Shown here piece after piece: positions 1-10,775 of a stretch of 64,000 nt of DNA. This DNA is from Dryas octopetala (lineage: Eukaryota; Streptophyta; Magnoliopsida; Rosales; Rosaceae), in assembly GCA_963921425.1 (NCBI GenBank), contig OY992835.1, positions 16,554,001-16,618,000 on the forward strand. The letters are read 5' to 3'. A program made the translations under genes and the position numbers. Under the pieces are notes generated by a model. That model did no database searches. It was not told where the DNA came from and was given only the letters and a program-made list of their open reading frames with translations. Position 1 is the stretch's first letter; every line of letters starts with the position of its first letter.

Positions 1-448
1 CGCATTGCATGTCGTCTGACGCTTGTCCGAAGAGTCGGTATCAATTGGCAAACTAAACCGACAACATCGGTACAGAGTGACGGTATATATAGGCTGAATC
101 GTCGATATCTCGACACCCTTCTTCTTCTTCTTCTTATTCTTCTTCTTCTTCTACGCTTGTCCGACTCTAGTGAGGCTGGTGTGACGACGAGCTTGGGATG
201 CTTGGCTTAGCAGCACACTAGCGTTCGGAGGACAGCTGCTGGAGGGTGGCTTCGAGCTCGGCGCGATGCAAAGTCTCTCGAAGAAGAAGGTGAAGTCCCA
301 GCCACTGAAACCGACCACACCGACCGACAACTATCGAATCTGAAACCGTCGGTAGTGATGGCTGTTGCGAAGTTGGCTATACCGCCGGTGGCAGTTCAAT
401 GGTTGGTCATGGGATTTCGATTCGATTATCGACACTGACCCAGCCCTA
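1..448. mobile_element. Right end of a hAT-like non-autonomous element, cut by the window edge
   Basis: The segment is rich in short repeated motifs of the ACCGAC/CGTCGG type (around 50-75, 305-350 and 385-440) and ends with GACCCAGCCCTA. This is the inverted form of the TAGGGSTGGG terminus seen on complete hAT-like elements later in this window (25601, 47543). Repeated subterminal motifs are typical of hAT transposase binding regions. The left end is outside the window, so no target duplication can be tested. No transposase coding is visible. Confidence 0.4.
118..152. repeat. (CTT)n microsatellite
   Basis: An almost pure CTT trinucleotide run with one CTT-to-ATT interruption, inside the hAT-like terminal segment. 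Confidence 0.85.
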
Positions 449-950
449 TGATAAGGGTGTCTATAAAAATAAAAAAACATGCATAGTAAAGGTAGACATA
501 GTTTGGATTGGTTCGCATTTTGTTCAAAACTGCAAATCGAACCAAATTATTGAAATTGTTATCTAATAATCTCTAGCACATGTAGTAAGGGTGGGTACGG
601 TTTAAATTGAATCATTTTTTAAAATCACAAACCAAACTGATCTAATCAATTTGAATTTTTTCACAAACCAAAATCGTCCAAACCATATACTAAACTAAAC
701 CATGCCATTTATTCATCGTGGCATTGATTTGGTAATTTGAGGACATGGGACAAATAAACATAAAAATTATAATGAATAAGTGGACAATGTTCGTCCTAGT
801 CACACAAAATTGTTTGGTACACCGAGCCTATTACATGTGACTACAACTAGGTTGACAAAAGTAGAACTTAGACTTATAAGCATTAACAAATAATTAAGAC
901 CAAGAACCTATAATATTAAGGTTGGTATACTTGAGCATTGACTACTGTTG

Positions 951-1058
951 CCACAAGTCTTTGGCATTTGCCTAAGTGGTGAAAGAGGGTGAGGTGATAG
1001 AATTAAAATTATAATAGGTTTATAATTTGATTTCCTCCAATGTAAGAAAAACAAAAAA
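951..1058 (+). mobile_element. SINE-like copy (same family as 30076 and 40279), degenerate
   Basis: It shares the layout of two other copies: a tRNA-like A-box region (GCCTAAGTGGTG), a GAGGGTGAG stretch, a B-box-like TTTGATTTCC and the tail CTCCAATGTAA followed by A-rich sequence. It is flanked by ACTACTGTTG (941-950) and ACTATTGTTG (1059-1068), a 9 of 10 match that fits an old target-site duplication. Confidence 0.5.
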
Positions 1059-2183
1059 ACTATTGTTGTCCTGTCTCTTTCTTGTTCTCGTTCTTCCTCC
1101 TCAACCAGTTACTATTTCCCACCACATCGGCCATATCCCTCCCGCTGCATTAGCTATTCATCTCCCAATTTCTCGCATATTTTTCATCTCATAGTGGACC
1201 ATTAAAGTAATTAACGAAGTTAACGTTCATTTAAGCGACTTGGTCTGGTAGTGAAATAAATGGAGATAAAAAAGATATAAGTAAAAGTAAAGCCATAACC
1301 ATAATAGGGTCACTCAACCTCGTCGATCACTCGAGATAAATAAATATAATTTATTTTGTTATAAATTTCTTAATATTTGTTACTTTTAAAGTAAATATAA
1401 TTTATTTTGAATTATAAAACTATACAAAACTTAATCTATTATCTCATCCACCACTCCACAACTTAAGTTAAATGTAACTTTTTAAAGGTTAGTTTGGTTT
1501 ATTCTCATTTCTCAATTATATTTGAGTTTTGTAAAATTTGTACACCCTTTTCTCCTACCTCTACCCTTTTCTAAAATTTGAAATTTCTCATTAACATACC
1601 CCTCTCATTATCAAAATACTTATCAAACACCACACACTCAACCCAACATCCAAACAATACACACCTCCCACCCAAAACCAGCAAACATACCTTACTCTGA
1701 CCTCACCTCCCACCCTGCACCATCGCGCGCAGCACCCCACACCACCCAACCTGCTCACACATGCATGAAAAGCCGCCAAGAAAGAGAAACTCCGCCTCTG
1801 CCCATCTCACACCCGACCATGCAGTCGTGCCAGCTTCCTTCACGCCGACCAACAGTGCTCAACTCACGCTCGTGCCCACCACCGCGCACAGCACCCGAGC
1901 TTCCTCTACTCAGCCTGTAAGCTCTGCGAAGCCCAACCATTGGCTCCAACTCAAGCATCTGCAAGCTCCACGAAACCCAACCTCAATGCACACCATCTGC
2001 AACGCTGCCGCCGCGCCAAACATCTCAAGTTGCCTATGCCGCCAAACACCTCATCCTTCTCTCTTTTCCCGAAACTCCTGTTCTCTCTCCCCGAAACTCT
2101 TTGTTCTCTCTTTTTCCCTCTCTCCTTTTCTCTGTCTCTGTCTAAGCCTGGCCTCGTCTAAGCCGCAACCACCGTTAAGACGC

Positions 2184-2187
<4 letters not shown>

Positions 2188-2213
<26 letters not shown>
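2188..2213. repeat. (AAG)n microsatellite
   Basis: A pure AAG run just upstream of the hairpin at 2235. Confidence 0.85.
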
Positions 2214-2214
<1 letters not shown>

Positions 2215-2234
2215 GGTTAAAAAAATAAAATAAT

Positions 2235-2373
2235 TTGTAGCTAGTTCGGCAGACTACTGTTAAAACTGGTTGTTTCGTTCGGCAGGTACCCGCTGAACAA
2301 TCATGTTCTATTCGAAGGTTGACTGTCGAATGAAACAACCAGTTTTGGCACTGGTTCGTCGAACTAGTTGCAA
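2235..2373. repeat. 139-bp inverted repeat (hairpin)
   Basis: The left arm (2235 to about 2285) and the right arm (about 2323-2373) are imperfect reverse complements; the best core is AAACTGGTTGTTTCGTTCGG against its partner. The spacer is about 35 bp. No coding sequence. It may be a foldback MITE or the inner part of a larger element. Confidence 0.6.
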
Positions 2374-2384
2374 TTTTTTTTTAA

Positions 2385-2826
2385 AGGTGGGTGTCCAAAA
2401 GAGAGAGGGGAAGAAAGATAGAGAAAGAAGAAAAAAATGAAGAATGGAGGGATGGAGGGAGGTGGTCGGGTGAAGGGAGAGCTGGGCACTTCTCCAAGGT
2501 GGAAGCTCGACGAGTGGCGCTAGTGGCAGCTTGGCTCTTTCACAGATAGAGATAAAGACAGAGAAAAAGAGAGGGGAGAGAGAAAGAGGAGGTGACCGGT
2601 GGTGGTCTCACCACCTACTTCACCGACAATTGCCGCCGGGCAAAAGAAATCCGAGAAAGAGGTTGCAGTGAGAGAAGAGAGATAAGAGAGAGTGTCGGGG
2701 AGAGAAGAGAGTTTGAAGTGTGTTGGGGAAGGGCTTTAGGTCTTTTCACAATGGGGCAAATTTATAAATTCACTAATTAAGTGATGAAGGTGTGAAAAAA
2801 AAAAAAGTGTGCAAATAGAAGTACTT
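2385..2826. mobile_element. Probable terminal part of an element related to 37178-37952
   Basis: The right edge, read on the minus strand, is AAGTACTTCTATTTGCACAC followed by a T run, close to the terminus GAGTGCTGCTATTTGCACAC of the complete element at 37178-37952. The interior shares GGTCGGGTGAAGGGAG and purine-rich GA tracts with it. A matching left end was not found, so this is a fragment or a diverged copy. Confidence 0.35.
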
Positions 2827-2970
2827 TTTGTAATCGTGTATTCAAACTAATTTCAGGGCATATACAATTCCATTATACAAAATCGGAAAATCCCACCCAA
2901 ATTGGAAAGAAAAAAAAATCACACCCAATTTACTTTTGTTACGGGTTTGGACTCGGACTCGGGCTCGCTC

Positions 2971-2976
2971 TATAAA
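2971..2976 (+). promoter_or_regulatory. TATA box of the UBP6/7 gene
   Basis: TATAAA in CTCTATAAAACC lies 119 bp upstream of the ATG at 3095. A start of transcription near 3000 would give a leader of about 95 bases, ordinary for a plant gene. Confidence 0.55.
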
Positions 2977-3094
2977 ACCAAAAGCTAGAACATAGACGAA
3001 GCACGTTTGTCTTTGCCTGTTCTCCAAGCTAAGCTCTGCAAAAATCCGAACCTCTGTCTCTCACCGATCTTCTAATCAGCAAAGTTTTCCAACC

Positions 3095-6000
3095 ATGATT
3101 TCCGGTTAGAGCGCCTCTCCAGCTTAATTTCTCTTCTAAAATATTTTCTTTATTGATTTTATTTGTAGTCCAAATTGGTATTTTCACTTTTGTTTTCAAA
3201 ATACTGAGCATTTCTGTTTTTTTATGTTCACTTTGTGGCACAGTTAGGGTTTTTCATTCGATTTTATGGTCTGGGTCACCGAAGATTTGTGATATTTGAT
3301 TATACTTAAGCATTTTGTTCATCAGTCTTGTTGAGCAATTGGAGTTCGATTTGTGGCTTATATTTAAAATTAGGATCTGGGTCTTTGCGAATTTTGAATT
3401 TCTGATATGGGTGTTTTGTATGTAAGCGAAGTGGTGCAATTTCATCTTTCTCCGTATATATATTTCAATCAATTTGGCTTATTGTTCTATATTTAACTTA
3501 TTTATAAATTCACAATGTCGCATTGCTGAAGATATACTATCTAAGAATCTGAGATACTGTTGAAAATTCACTTTTTCAAGGCTCCAAACTCACTTTTTAA
3601 AATGAATAAACCAGCTCTAGTTTGGTATCAAATTTGCTTGAGGTGCCGTCAGGTTAAGCTGGGGACAATAAAAGCATGTCAGTTAATATGGAATGTGTAC
3701 TTCATTTGATTTTGGTAGATTTGTAACTCGTGGCTTGGGTTTGTAGATTCTGGTTTTGACAACTGTGATTTATTACTCTTTGTAGTGAGTGTAAAATGGC
3801 AAAAAGAGCTGTTTAAAGCCGTGGAAATTGACACTACTCAGCCCCCTTATGTATTCAAATGCCAGTTATACGACTTAACAGGGGTACCTCCTGAAAGACA
3901 AAAGATAATGGTCAAAGGTGGTTTATTGAAGGTAAGTTGGTGGCTGACACGTAGTGAAATTGTCCATATCTTTATATACCCTTGATCTTGATGTTGTAAA
4001 TATCAAGCAAATCCTTCGTCATATGTCTGGTCAAAACTTCCTGTAATGTGCTCAAATGAAGTTGGTTGTTATGTGCCTAACTTCTTTTGTGTGTGCGTGT
4101 TTTTTTAAATGCAGGATGATGCAGACTGGTCAACATTAGGAGTAAAAGAGGTGGGTTGTTTTTGGAATGCATCTGCTAGTATATTTCTTTTCCCTCTTAT
4201 TTATTGTTGTTTTATCAGAAATCCATAATTTTGCCTAGGTGAAAAAGAAATGATTCGTATATATACTTTTTATAGGGTCAAAAATTGATGATGATGGGGA
4301 CAGCAGATGAGATTGTCAAGGCTCCAGAGAAGGGTCCTGTTTTTGTGGAAGATCTTCCAGAAGAAGAACAAGTCCTTAACTTGGTAAGGATCATGTGTAC
4401 TGCACATGTAAATAGAAGCTGCTTTTTTCTTATCAGTTGGCTGAACTAACTATTCTACGAAAAATATAAGTTTTATTTTTCTTGTTGTTCTCTTTGACCT
4501 TGTGCTGTCATTAGTTTATGCGTGTGATTTTTTTTATTTTTGCAAACTTTTCCTATCAATTTCATTTAGCGTTTTACATTATTTTGTGTGTGTGGCTCTA
4601 TAACATTTTGATTTTTTATCACTTTCCGGTAATTTTGACCTTTAGTAGGACTTTGTGTTGTATAATTCTGGTAGGGGGACCTTTAGTAGGATTTTGTGTT
4701 GTACTATTCTGGTAGGTGTCCTAGTTCACTAGTGTTGCTATGTGTTATTTTGTTTCCATAAGATGTGCGAATCATTATCATAAATAATGGTTTGTAGCAT
4801 TCTCAATCATGCCATCTTATATCTTTGAAGGTTTTCAATCTTTTTCAATTAGTTTTATTTTATGTGTTTCTGAACTCCATGGTTTTTATTTCTGTATTTC
4901 AATATTATTTCAGCTTATGCTATTTTTACTTCCAGGGTCATACTGCTGGTCTATTTAATTTGGGAAACACCTGTTATATGAACTCCACGGTACAATGCCT
5001 GCATTCTGTTCCAGAGTTGAAGTCAGCTTTGATCAAGTGAGTTACCTTCTTCAGTTAAAGAATGTTTATCAATTTGCTTGAAAGTTATTTGACCTAGACC
5101 TAGTGATCAAAATGTATTATTTCTTTAGGTATTCACATTCTACAAGAAGCAATGATGTGGATCAGACTTCTCATATGTTGACTATTGCAACTCGTGATTT
5201 ATTTGGTGAACTGGATAAAAGTGTCAAGGCTGTGGCACCCATGCAATTTTGGATGGTTTGTTATCTTGTTTCGCTATTTTAATTAATTTCCTGAACTAAT
5301 TTTTTTATCTCTTTATGAAACTTGAGAAATTCCTTGGAGTAAAATCTTTATTTTCTTGCATTTTCACCATTAAAGTTATACCTTTTGTTACAAACCGAAA
5401 AGTTAGGCTGTTTTTCTTTGCTTCATAGCTAACCATTCTTCATAGAAACTATGTCAGGGAGCCTCATAAATCATTAATTCCTATATTGGTATTTTCTTAC
5501 TGATAGAGGGTACAAAATAATGAGTTGATTTTCTATTATATTTGCAGGTATTGCGTAAAAAGTATCCTCAGTTTGGTCAGCTGCATAATAATAATACCTT
5601 CATGCAACAGGTTTTCAACTTATTTGTCATCTAAATGTAACACTACTGATTCTTCGCCCTAGTTACTATGTTAGTTTGTTGATATTTTTGTTCTTAATGT
5701 GTAACAGGATGCTGAAGAATGTTGGACACAACTTTTATACACCCTTTCTCAGTCTCTGAGATCGTCAGGATCTAGGTGCGGTTTTTTTTTTTCCTATATG
5801 GTATATGGGTCATATACGTAAAATGTTGATGTGTCTTGTTGCATAACCTTCTTAAACTAATGATATCTGGAAACTGAGTCCCACTTCAATTGTTACACTA
5901 TGCTAAATTTGGTTAATAATGTTCTCTACAGTGTCTTTCTTCCAATTTCTGAATTCTTCTAGGTCTAGCAGCAGTTTGTTGTTTTCTGTATTTTAGTTGC

Positions 6001-8697
6001 CAGTTTGTTTTCTGCCATATGTACATATAGGAAAATTATAATGAATATTATCCTGAATAATGTTCTCTTGCAGTGAAAATCCCGATACAGTGAAGGCCCT
6101 TTTTGGCGTCGAACTTGTTAACAGGTTAGATATCTGCAACTTTTCAGCCATTGTATTCTGATTAGGTATTGACTTACACCCATTAGCAGTCTCAGATTAG
6201 ATTTTAAACAGTTTACATTGTTTATTATTTTGATATTAACAATATATACTTCACGATTCTAGATCTCTTCTTCTGAAAGAATAAGTGAAGTAAATGTTTG
6301 AATAATTTTCCCAGTTGCTGTCTTGTTAATGTGTGTGGCTTCTGCAATGAAGAACTTCTCCCAGTCTTTTATGCTAGTGTTTGTTAATGGCTGGTTTCTT
6401 AACTTGTTTGCTTGATATATGACTGGCTTGTTGAAGATCGTAATTTATTTATAGATTAATATTGCAACCGCAGCATTTTTATGATTTATGAGTTATTTAG
6501 TTGTTTATTTAATAGAGCTGAAATTCTTGTAACATTTCTTGTATTCATTGATGTGGTGGGATGCTAGGGTGCACTGCGTAGAAAGTGGGGAAGAAAGCTC
6601 AGAAACAGAGTCAGTTTATTCCCTCAAGTGCCACATATCACATGAGGTGAACCATTTGCACGAAGGGTTAAAACATGTAAGTGCAATCACATCTACATAG
6701 GAGATCTTATTTTATGTGTGCCATAACGTGTGATGATATTGTTAGATACTTTATAAAAATTACAACATTCTCATTTATTTTATTGATTTATGTAGGGTTT
6801 AAAATCAGAATTAGAAAAAAATTCTCCTTCTTTGGGGCGTAGTGCGATCTACCAGAAGGAGTCTCGTATCAATGGCCTACCAAGGTACACATGGCTATAC
6901 GTATATTATTCTTGATTTACCATTCTAGCTCGCAGCTCACTGTTATGTAATCTTGCAGTATCCAACTATATGGGTTACACTATCACTTAATCCATTTAGT
7001 GGCTTATGTATTATAATTTTTTTCTGAAATGTTGTACAGTTATAATTTAGATGCTATAGGTTACTTGTTTTATGTTTGTCTGTGTGGACTCCTTTCTCCT
7101 TTGTTTGCTGGGGGGTGGCTAAAATTAGTTGTAGTGTGCCCTTTGTTAAAAAAAAAAAACTTACAGTTGAACCTAATTTTTTTATTTTATTTTCTCTGAA
7201 GGTACTTGACCATTCAGTTTGTCCGCTTTTTCTGGAAGAGGGAATCAAATCAGAAGGCCAAGATTTTGCGGGTAATTCCTGTTTTCTTTTCTCCTTACAT
7301 ACAGATTTGTCATTTGTCTCTTTCCATATCATTTTAAGAGGAAAAAGGAAGTATTTTCTTTTAGAGAATAATGTTCGGCGGAAGGGTTGTGTACCCTCGA
7401 TAGGGTAGGGTTGTGTACCCTCGATAGCTTTTGAGTTTCATGCCTTTTAAACTGTTTTCACTTATCTCAGAAAGTGGATTATCCTTTGGAATTGGATGTT
7501 TATGATCTGTGCTCAGAGGATCTTCGCAAAAGATTGGATGCTCCTCGCAAGGTATCTGCTTCCCTTTGATTTTGATGAATTAACTTTTTGTCAAAAATAT
7601 TGATTGTTATTTCATTTGTGTTGGTCCTAATTACTTCCAACCTCAAACTATCAGACTCTGAGGGATGAAGAAGGTAAAAAACTTGGTCTGAAGCCTACTG
7701 AAAAGAGCTCTGGTTCAAAAGATAATGATATCAAGATGTCTGATGTGGAGGTGATTACACAACCTAGTTATACATGTTCACACAAAAACACATGAAATGC
7801 CTATGTGATTATATCTAAAACATCTCAAATCTCTTATCTGCATACAGGGATCCTCAAATGGAAGTGGAGAACCATCTAATGCTACGTCTGAGGAAGGTAA
7901 AAGCCAATGAACCTTCTTAGCTCAACATGTTGAATCTTTTGCTGTGTTTCACTCGGGTTCTTCAAATCTCTAGTTTGGACTTATTTCGCTATTTGACTGT
8001 GTCGTATAGCTGCAGGTGTTCCACCTGAGAAGGAGACACATATGACTGGAGTCTATGATTTGGTTGCTGTGCTGACACACAAGGGTCGTAGTGCTGACTC
8101 AGGCCATTATGTTGCTTGGGTCAAGCAAGAAAGTGGTCAGTTCTCTGGCATGACTGCTTTGTTAGCATGTGATTATTCAAACTTTTGACTCATGGACTTC
8201 TTTTGTTGGTTCAAGGAAAATGGATTGAGTACGATGATGACAGTCCCATCCCACAGCGGGAGGAAGATATCACAAAACTCTCTGGAGGAGGTAAGATTGC
8301 AAAGAATTGTCTGCTAACCCCGTATAATAGCATCTCACTCAGACTCCATGTGGTTCTCTGACACATAAGAGAAAATGGATAAAAATTCATGTGATGTCAT
8401 TAATTATCCATATATATATTCGTAACAACTGAGCAATTCATTTTATTACTCACTTAACAGTGCCTATACCTATTTGCTATTACTTGGAGCACTCTTTTGC
8501 ATGTGTTTGTTGTGGCTTTTTTTTTTCTTTGAAAGGGCAGGATATTGCTACTTATGGGGGAAAAAAATCACTATTTCACCCTGTTAGTCACCCTAAAATT
8601 GTCAATTTTACTAATCAACTTTTTGCTGCTGCTTGTTTCAGGTGATTGGCATATGGCTTATATTTGCATGTACAAGGCCCGTGTAGTCCCTATGTGA
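3095..8697 (+). CDS. UBP6: Ubiquitin carboxyl-terminal hydrolase 6/7 (USP14/Ubp6 family)
   Basis: This cysteine protease removes ubiquitin from substrates at the 26S proteasome. Coding exons: 3095-3104, 3786-3931, 4115-4150, 4276-4383, 4936-5036, 5129-5255, 5548-5610, 5708-5775, 6074-6124, 6568-6676, 6796-6884, 7202-7271, 7471-7551, 7655-7750, 7848-7896, 8016-8135, 8216-8290, 8642-8697. All introns are GT-AG and the join gives 484 aa, against 482 as I recall for Arabidopsis UBP6. Residues 1-75 form the ubiquitin-like domain that docks on the proteasome. The cysteine box GNTCYMNS places the catalytic Cys at 113; the histidine box (SGHYVAWVK) gives His 432, followed by an Asp-rich IEYDDDSP. The start was chosen because a first exon with only ten coding bases joins to SVKWQKE in frame, giving MISVSVKW where Arabidopsis has MPTVSVKW. 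Arabidopsis UBP6 is reported to bind calmodulin; I did not verify that motif here. Confidence 0.97.
4638..4719 (+). repeat. Tandem duplication of 41 bp inside a UBP6 intron
   Basis: Two adjacent copies starting ACCTTTAGTAGGA (4638 and 4679) with a period of 41 bp and only a few differences. It lies in the intron between the exons ending at 4383 and starting at 4936, away from the splice sites. Confidence 0.8.
7384..7428 (+). repeat. Short tandem duplication in a UBP6 intron
   Basis: GGGTTGTGTACCCTCGATAG occurs twice, separated by a few bases, in the intron before the exon at 7471. No function is apparent. Confidence 0.8.
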
Positions 8698-9353
8698 TAT
8701 TTCTATTTTTATCTCAAATCGAAATTGAAATACACCCTTCCAATTTACGTTCCGCAGGGGTTAGATTCTACGCAACTGTATCTTGTGCCATTGAAGTTTG
8801 TCCCAAATGTGTGTGGTAGAAAAAAAGATTCATTGTTGTTTAGATGTGCTTTAATTATGAAAGTGGATTCTTGGTTACACTGAAGATTCCCCACCCAAAT
8901 GTGTGTGCTAGAAAGATAACCCATTGTTATTTAGATGTGTTTTGATTATGAAAGTGAATTTTCGGTTATCCCATTATTTCCCTTTTTTCCCCTTCACAAT
9001 AAGTATCTCATACACACACAAAAAACATTCATATTATGGGTGTATATAATCTTATGTGTCTATATTTCTCTTCACATGCCCAAGTATAAAGTGTATAAAG
9101 AGACGTTTTACTTATAAAGTGATGGATGACTTGAGATGGTATGATGGTCCATTGGTCCATACTCTTAAGTCTTACCATTGTTGGTGTGGAGGGAAATGAA
9201 GGCCCATCATACACCAATTCACACCAATTCACCAGAGCCAGCTTCATGATTTCCTTTAGAATAATGTTTGCCCTGGTAGAGTCCAATTCCATCAAGAATT
9301 GAAAACTGTCACCATCCATGACTTTTCATTCCATAGTGACACTGTGGTACAGG
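8698..9353. other. UBP6 3' flank, no further gene supported
   Basis: It contains the UBP6 3' untranslated region and two diverged copies of a roughly 60-bp stretch (AATGTGTGTG...TTTAGATGTG near 8806-8870 and 8898-8955), a local duplication. A 96-codon minus-strand frame (9029-9319) has no recognisable domain. Confidence 0.5.
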
Positions 9354-9362
9354 GTCCGCAGC
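9354..9362. repeat. 9-bp target-site duplication, left copy (Pack-MULE)
   Basis: GTCCGCAGC directly precedes the left terminus GGGAAAAATTTTC and is repeated exactly at 11095-11103. Confidence 0.9.
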
Positions 9363-9380
9363 GGGAAAAATTTTCAAACA

Positions 9381-9475
9381 GGACACCTACTTTGGGGTCA
9401 ATCTTAGTTTAGGACACCAGTTTGGGTTTGTCTTAGTGTAGGACACATATTTAGGGTTTGTGTTAGTTTAGGACA
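9381..9475 (+). repeat. 30-bp tandem units within the MULE terminal inverted repeat
   Basis: The TIR is built from units that each begin GGACA, starting at 9381, 9412, 9441 and 9471 (periods 31, 29 and 30 bp). Each unit has a central run of T and G and ends CTTAGTTTA or similar. The right TIR holds the mirrored set. These may be transposase binding sites. Confidence 0.8.
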
Positions 9476-9627
9476 ATCCGTCAACTCCGTTAACTTTTCT
9501 GTCCAAAAAGGGATAATTTGGTCATTTTATATTTTTAAAACAAATAAAAACTAAAAAAAAAACAAAAAAAATTACAACTAAAAAACTAAAAAGATTAAAA
9601 TTGAAAAAAAAAAAAAACAAAAGAATT

Positions 9628-9630
<3 letters not shown>

Positions 9631-9660
<30 letters not shown>
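9631..9660. repeat. (CT)n microsatellite inside the Pack-MULE
   Basis: A pure CT run at the junction between the left AT-rich TIR and the G-rich arm. Confidence 0.85.
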
Positions 9661-9663
<3 letters not shown>

Positions 9664-10015
9664 GGCTGGGTGGGGGGGCTTGCGAAGGGGCGGGGCAGGC
9701 TGGGTTGGGGTGAAGGGGGGTGGTCGGGGAGGGGCTAGGTTGGGTTGGGGAGAGAGAGGCAGGGGTGGTTCTGGGTGGGGAAGAAGAAAGCGAGCGGGTG
9801 GGCGAGCGGGGGGGGGGGGGGGTTGGTGCTGGGTGGGGGGTGCGACGAGGGCTGGGGCTGGGGGGAGGGGGTGCGACGGGGGCTGGGGCTAGGGAGTGTG
9901 ACGGGGCTGGGGGTGGGGAAGAAGAAATAAACCTGAGCGGGGGAGGGAGTGGGAGAAGGAGAGGCAGGAGGGAGAGGAGCGGCCAGGCAGAAGCACCAGG
10001 GGCAGCGCCCCCTCC
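9661..10015. repeat. Left G-rich arm of the Pack-MULE
   Basis: Extremely G-rich on the plus strand, including a run of 14 or more G near 9810. It is made of repeats of GGTGCTGGGTGGGGG and GTGCGACGGGGGCTGGGGC. The right arm (10621-10775) repeats these in the same orientation. Long open frames on both strands here (G/R-rich or P/S-rich) are composition artefacts. Confidence 0.75.
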
Positions 10016-10098
10016 CCCCTGGAACAAAGGCTTGAGTTGTGTTTGAGGAGAGAGAAGAGAGAGGATGCGGAGTCAGTGGTGCTGCATGTGCCATATCA

Positions 10099-10620
10099 TC
10101 AATGGGGGTCCAAGTTAGAGTGATCATTACCAATTGTGCTGGGGTTGACAGAACCAAATGCAAGTAGCTCCTCATCACACTCAAATTTGGCCATTTCTTT
10201 TTCTTCGAGCGTAACCCAAGCTTCAATACCATCCCCTTTTTTTGTATCCACCAACAAAATTAGGTTCTTGTAGTCGTTTCGCTGGCTAGTGGCCCATACA
10301 GGTTTCCCCCACCCAAAATCCATTTCATAAATAGGGAGCTTGCACAAACTTGTGGTCCAATAAAGATTGATGCCGCCCTTGGTGTTCTTAAAGAGATCAC
10401 CTCTCTCTCTCAGACACTCAGAGACCACCAAGAATCCATCATCACCTTTAAACCTGTTTGCCTTGTCACTGCAAAATCTTCTTAATCCTTTCCTCATAGT
10501 ACACACCAACTCGTGCAATTCTGTCTCGGTTTCTTTGAATACCAAAGGAACTGACCAAAACCAATTCCCCACAGCATTTTCGGGTATTTCCAGGACCATT
10601 CTCCGTCGCAGGTTCACCAT
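10099..10620 (-). pseudogene. Captured C-terminal fragment of a BAHD acyltransferase gene
   Basis: The minus strand keeps a 173-codon open frame matching the C-terminal 40% of BAHD acyltransferases (vinorine synthase/shikimate-hydroxycinnamoyl transferase superfamily, which transfers acyl groups from acyl-CoA). Visible landmarks: VNLRRRM and PENAVGNWFW at residues 2-21, the structural DFGWGKP motif at 101-107, and the family ending GDGIEAWVTLEEKEM...DEELLAF at 129-155. The N-terminal half with the catalytic HXXXD motif is absent, so it cannot be an active enzyme. The frame is open and ends naturally after NPSTIGNDHSNLDPH. It lies wholly inside the Pack-MULE, so it is transduplicated DNA and not a resident gene. 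Whether it is transcribed, for example as antisense to its parent gene, cannot be seen. Confidence 0.9.
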
Positions 10621-10775
10621 TTGGGATAGTGGGAGAAGAAGAAAGCGGGCGGGGGGTGGTGCTAGGTGAGGGGTGCGACGGGGGCCGGGGCTGGGGGGAG
10701 GGGGTGCGATGGGGGCTAGGGGTGGAGGGTGTGACTGGGCCGGGGCGGGGGCGGAGGCTGGGGGGAGGGGGGTGA
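10621..10775. repeat. Right G-rich arm of the Pack-MULE
   Basis: It repeats the left arm in direct orientation: GAAGAAGAAAGCGGGCGGG followed by GGTGCTAGGTGAGGGGTGCG. The captured BAHD segment therefore sits between direct repeats inside an inverted-repeat element. Confidence 0.7.

Larger units (their letters stand above)
449..2234. other. Intergenic, repeat-derived, no supported gene
   Basis: AT-rich to about 1500, then C-rich and pyrimidine-rich (1540-2170). A degenerate hAT-like left end may start near 588, with an AAGGGTGGGTACGG motif and repeated AAACCA/TTTGGTT words to 705. Open frames over 1761-2186 on the plus strand are proline- and serine-rich low-complexity translations without a recognisable domain, and I do not call them genes. 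Confidence 0.5.

Noticed and set aside
1761-2186. 141-codon plus-strand frame
   Set aside because: Low-complexity Pro/Ser/Thr translation of C-rich repeat DNA, with no homologous family in mind.
9029-9319. 96-codon minus-strand frame downstream of UBP6
   Set aside because: No recognisable domain, in-frame stop just upstream, and no splice context.
9626-10046. Long overlapping frames (Gly/Arg-rich and Pro/Ser-rich) on both strands
   Set aside because: They are produced by the G-rich repeats of the Pack-MULE arm.
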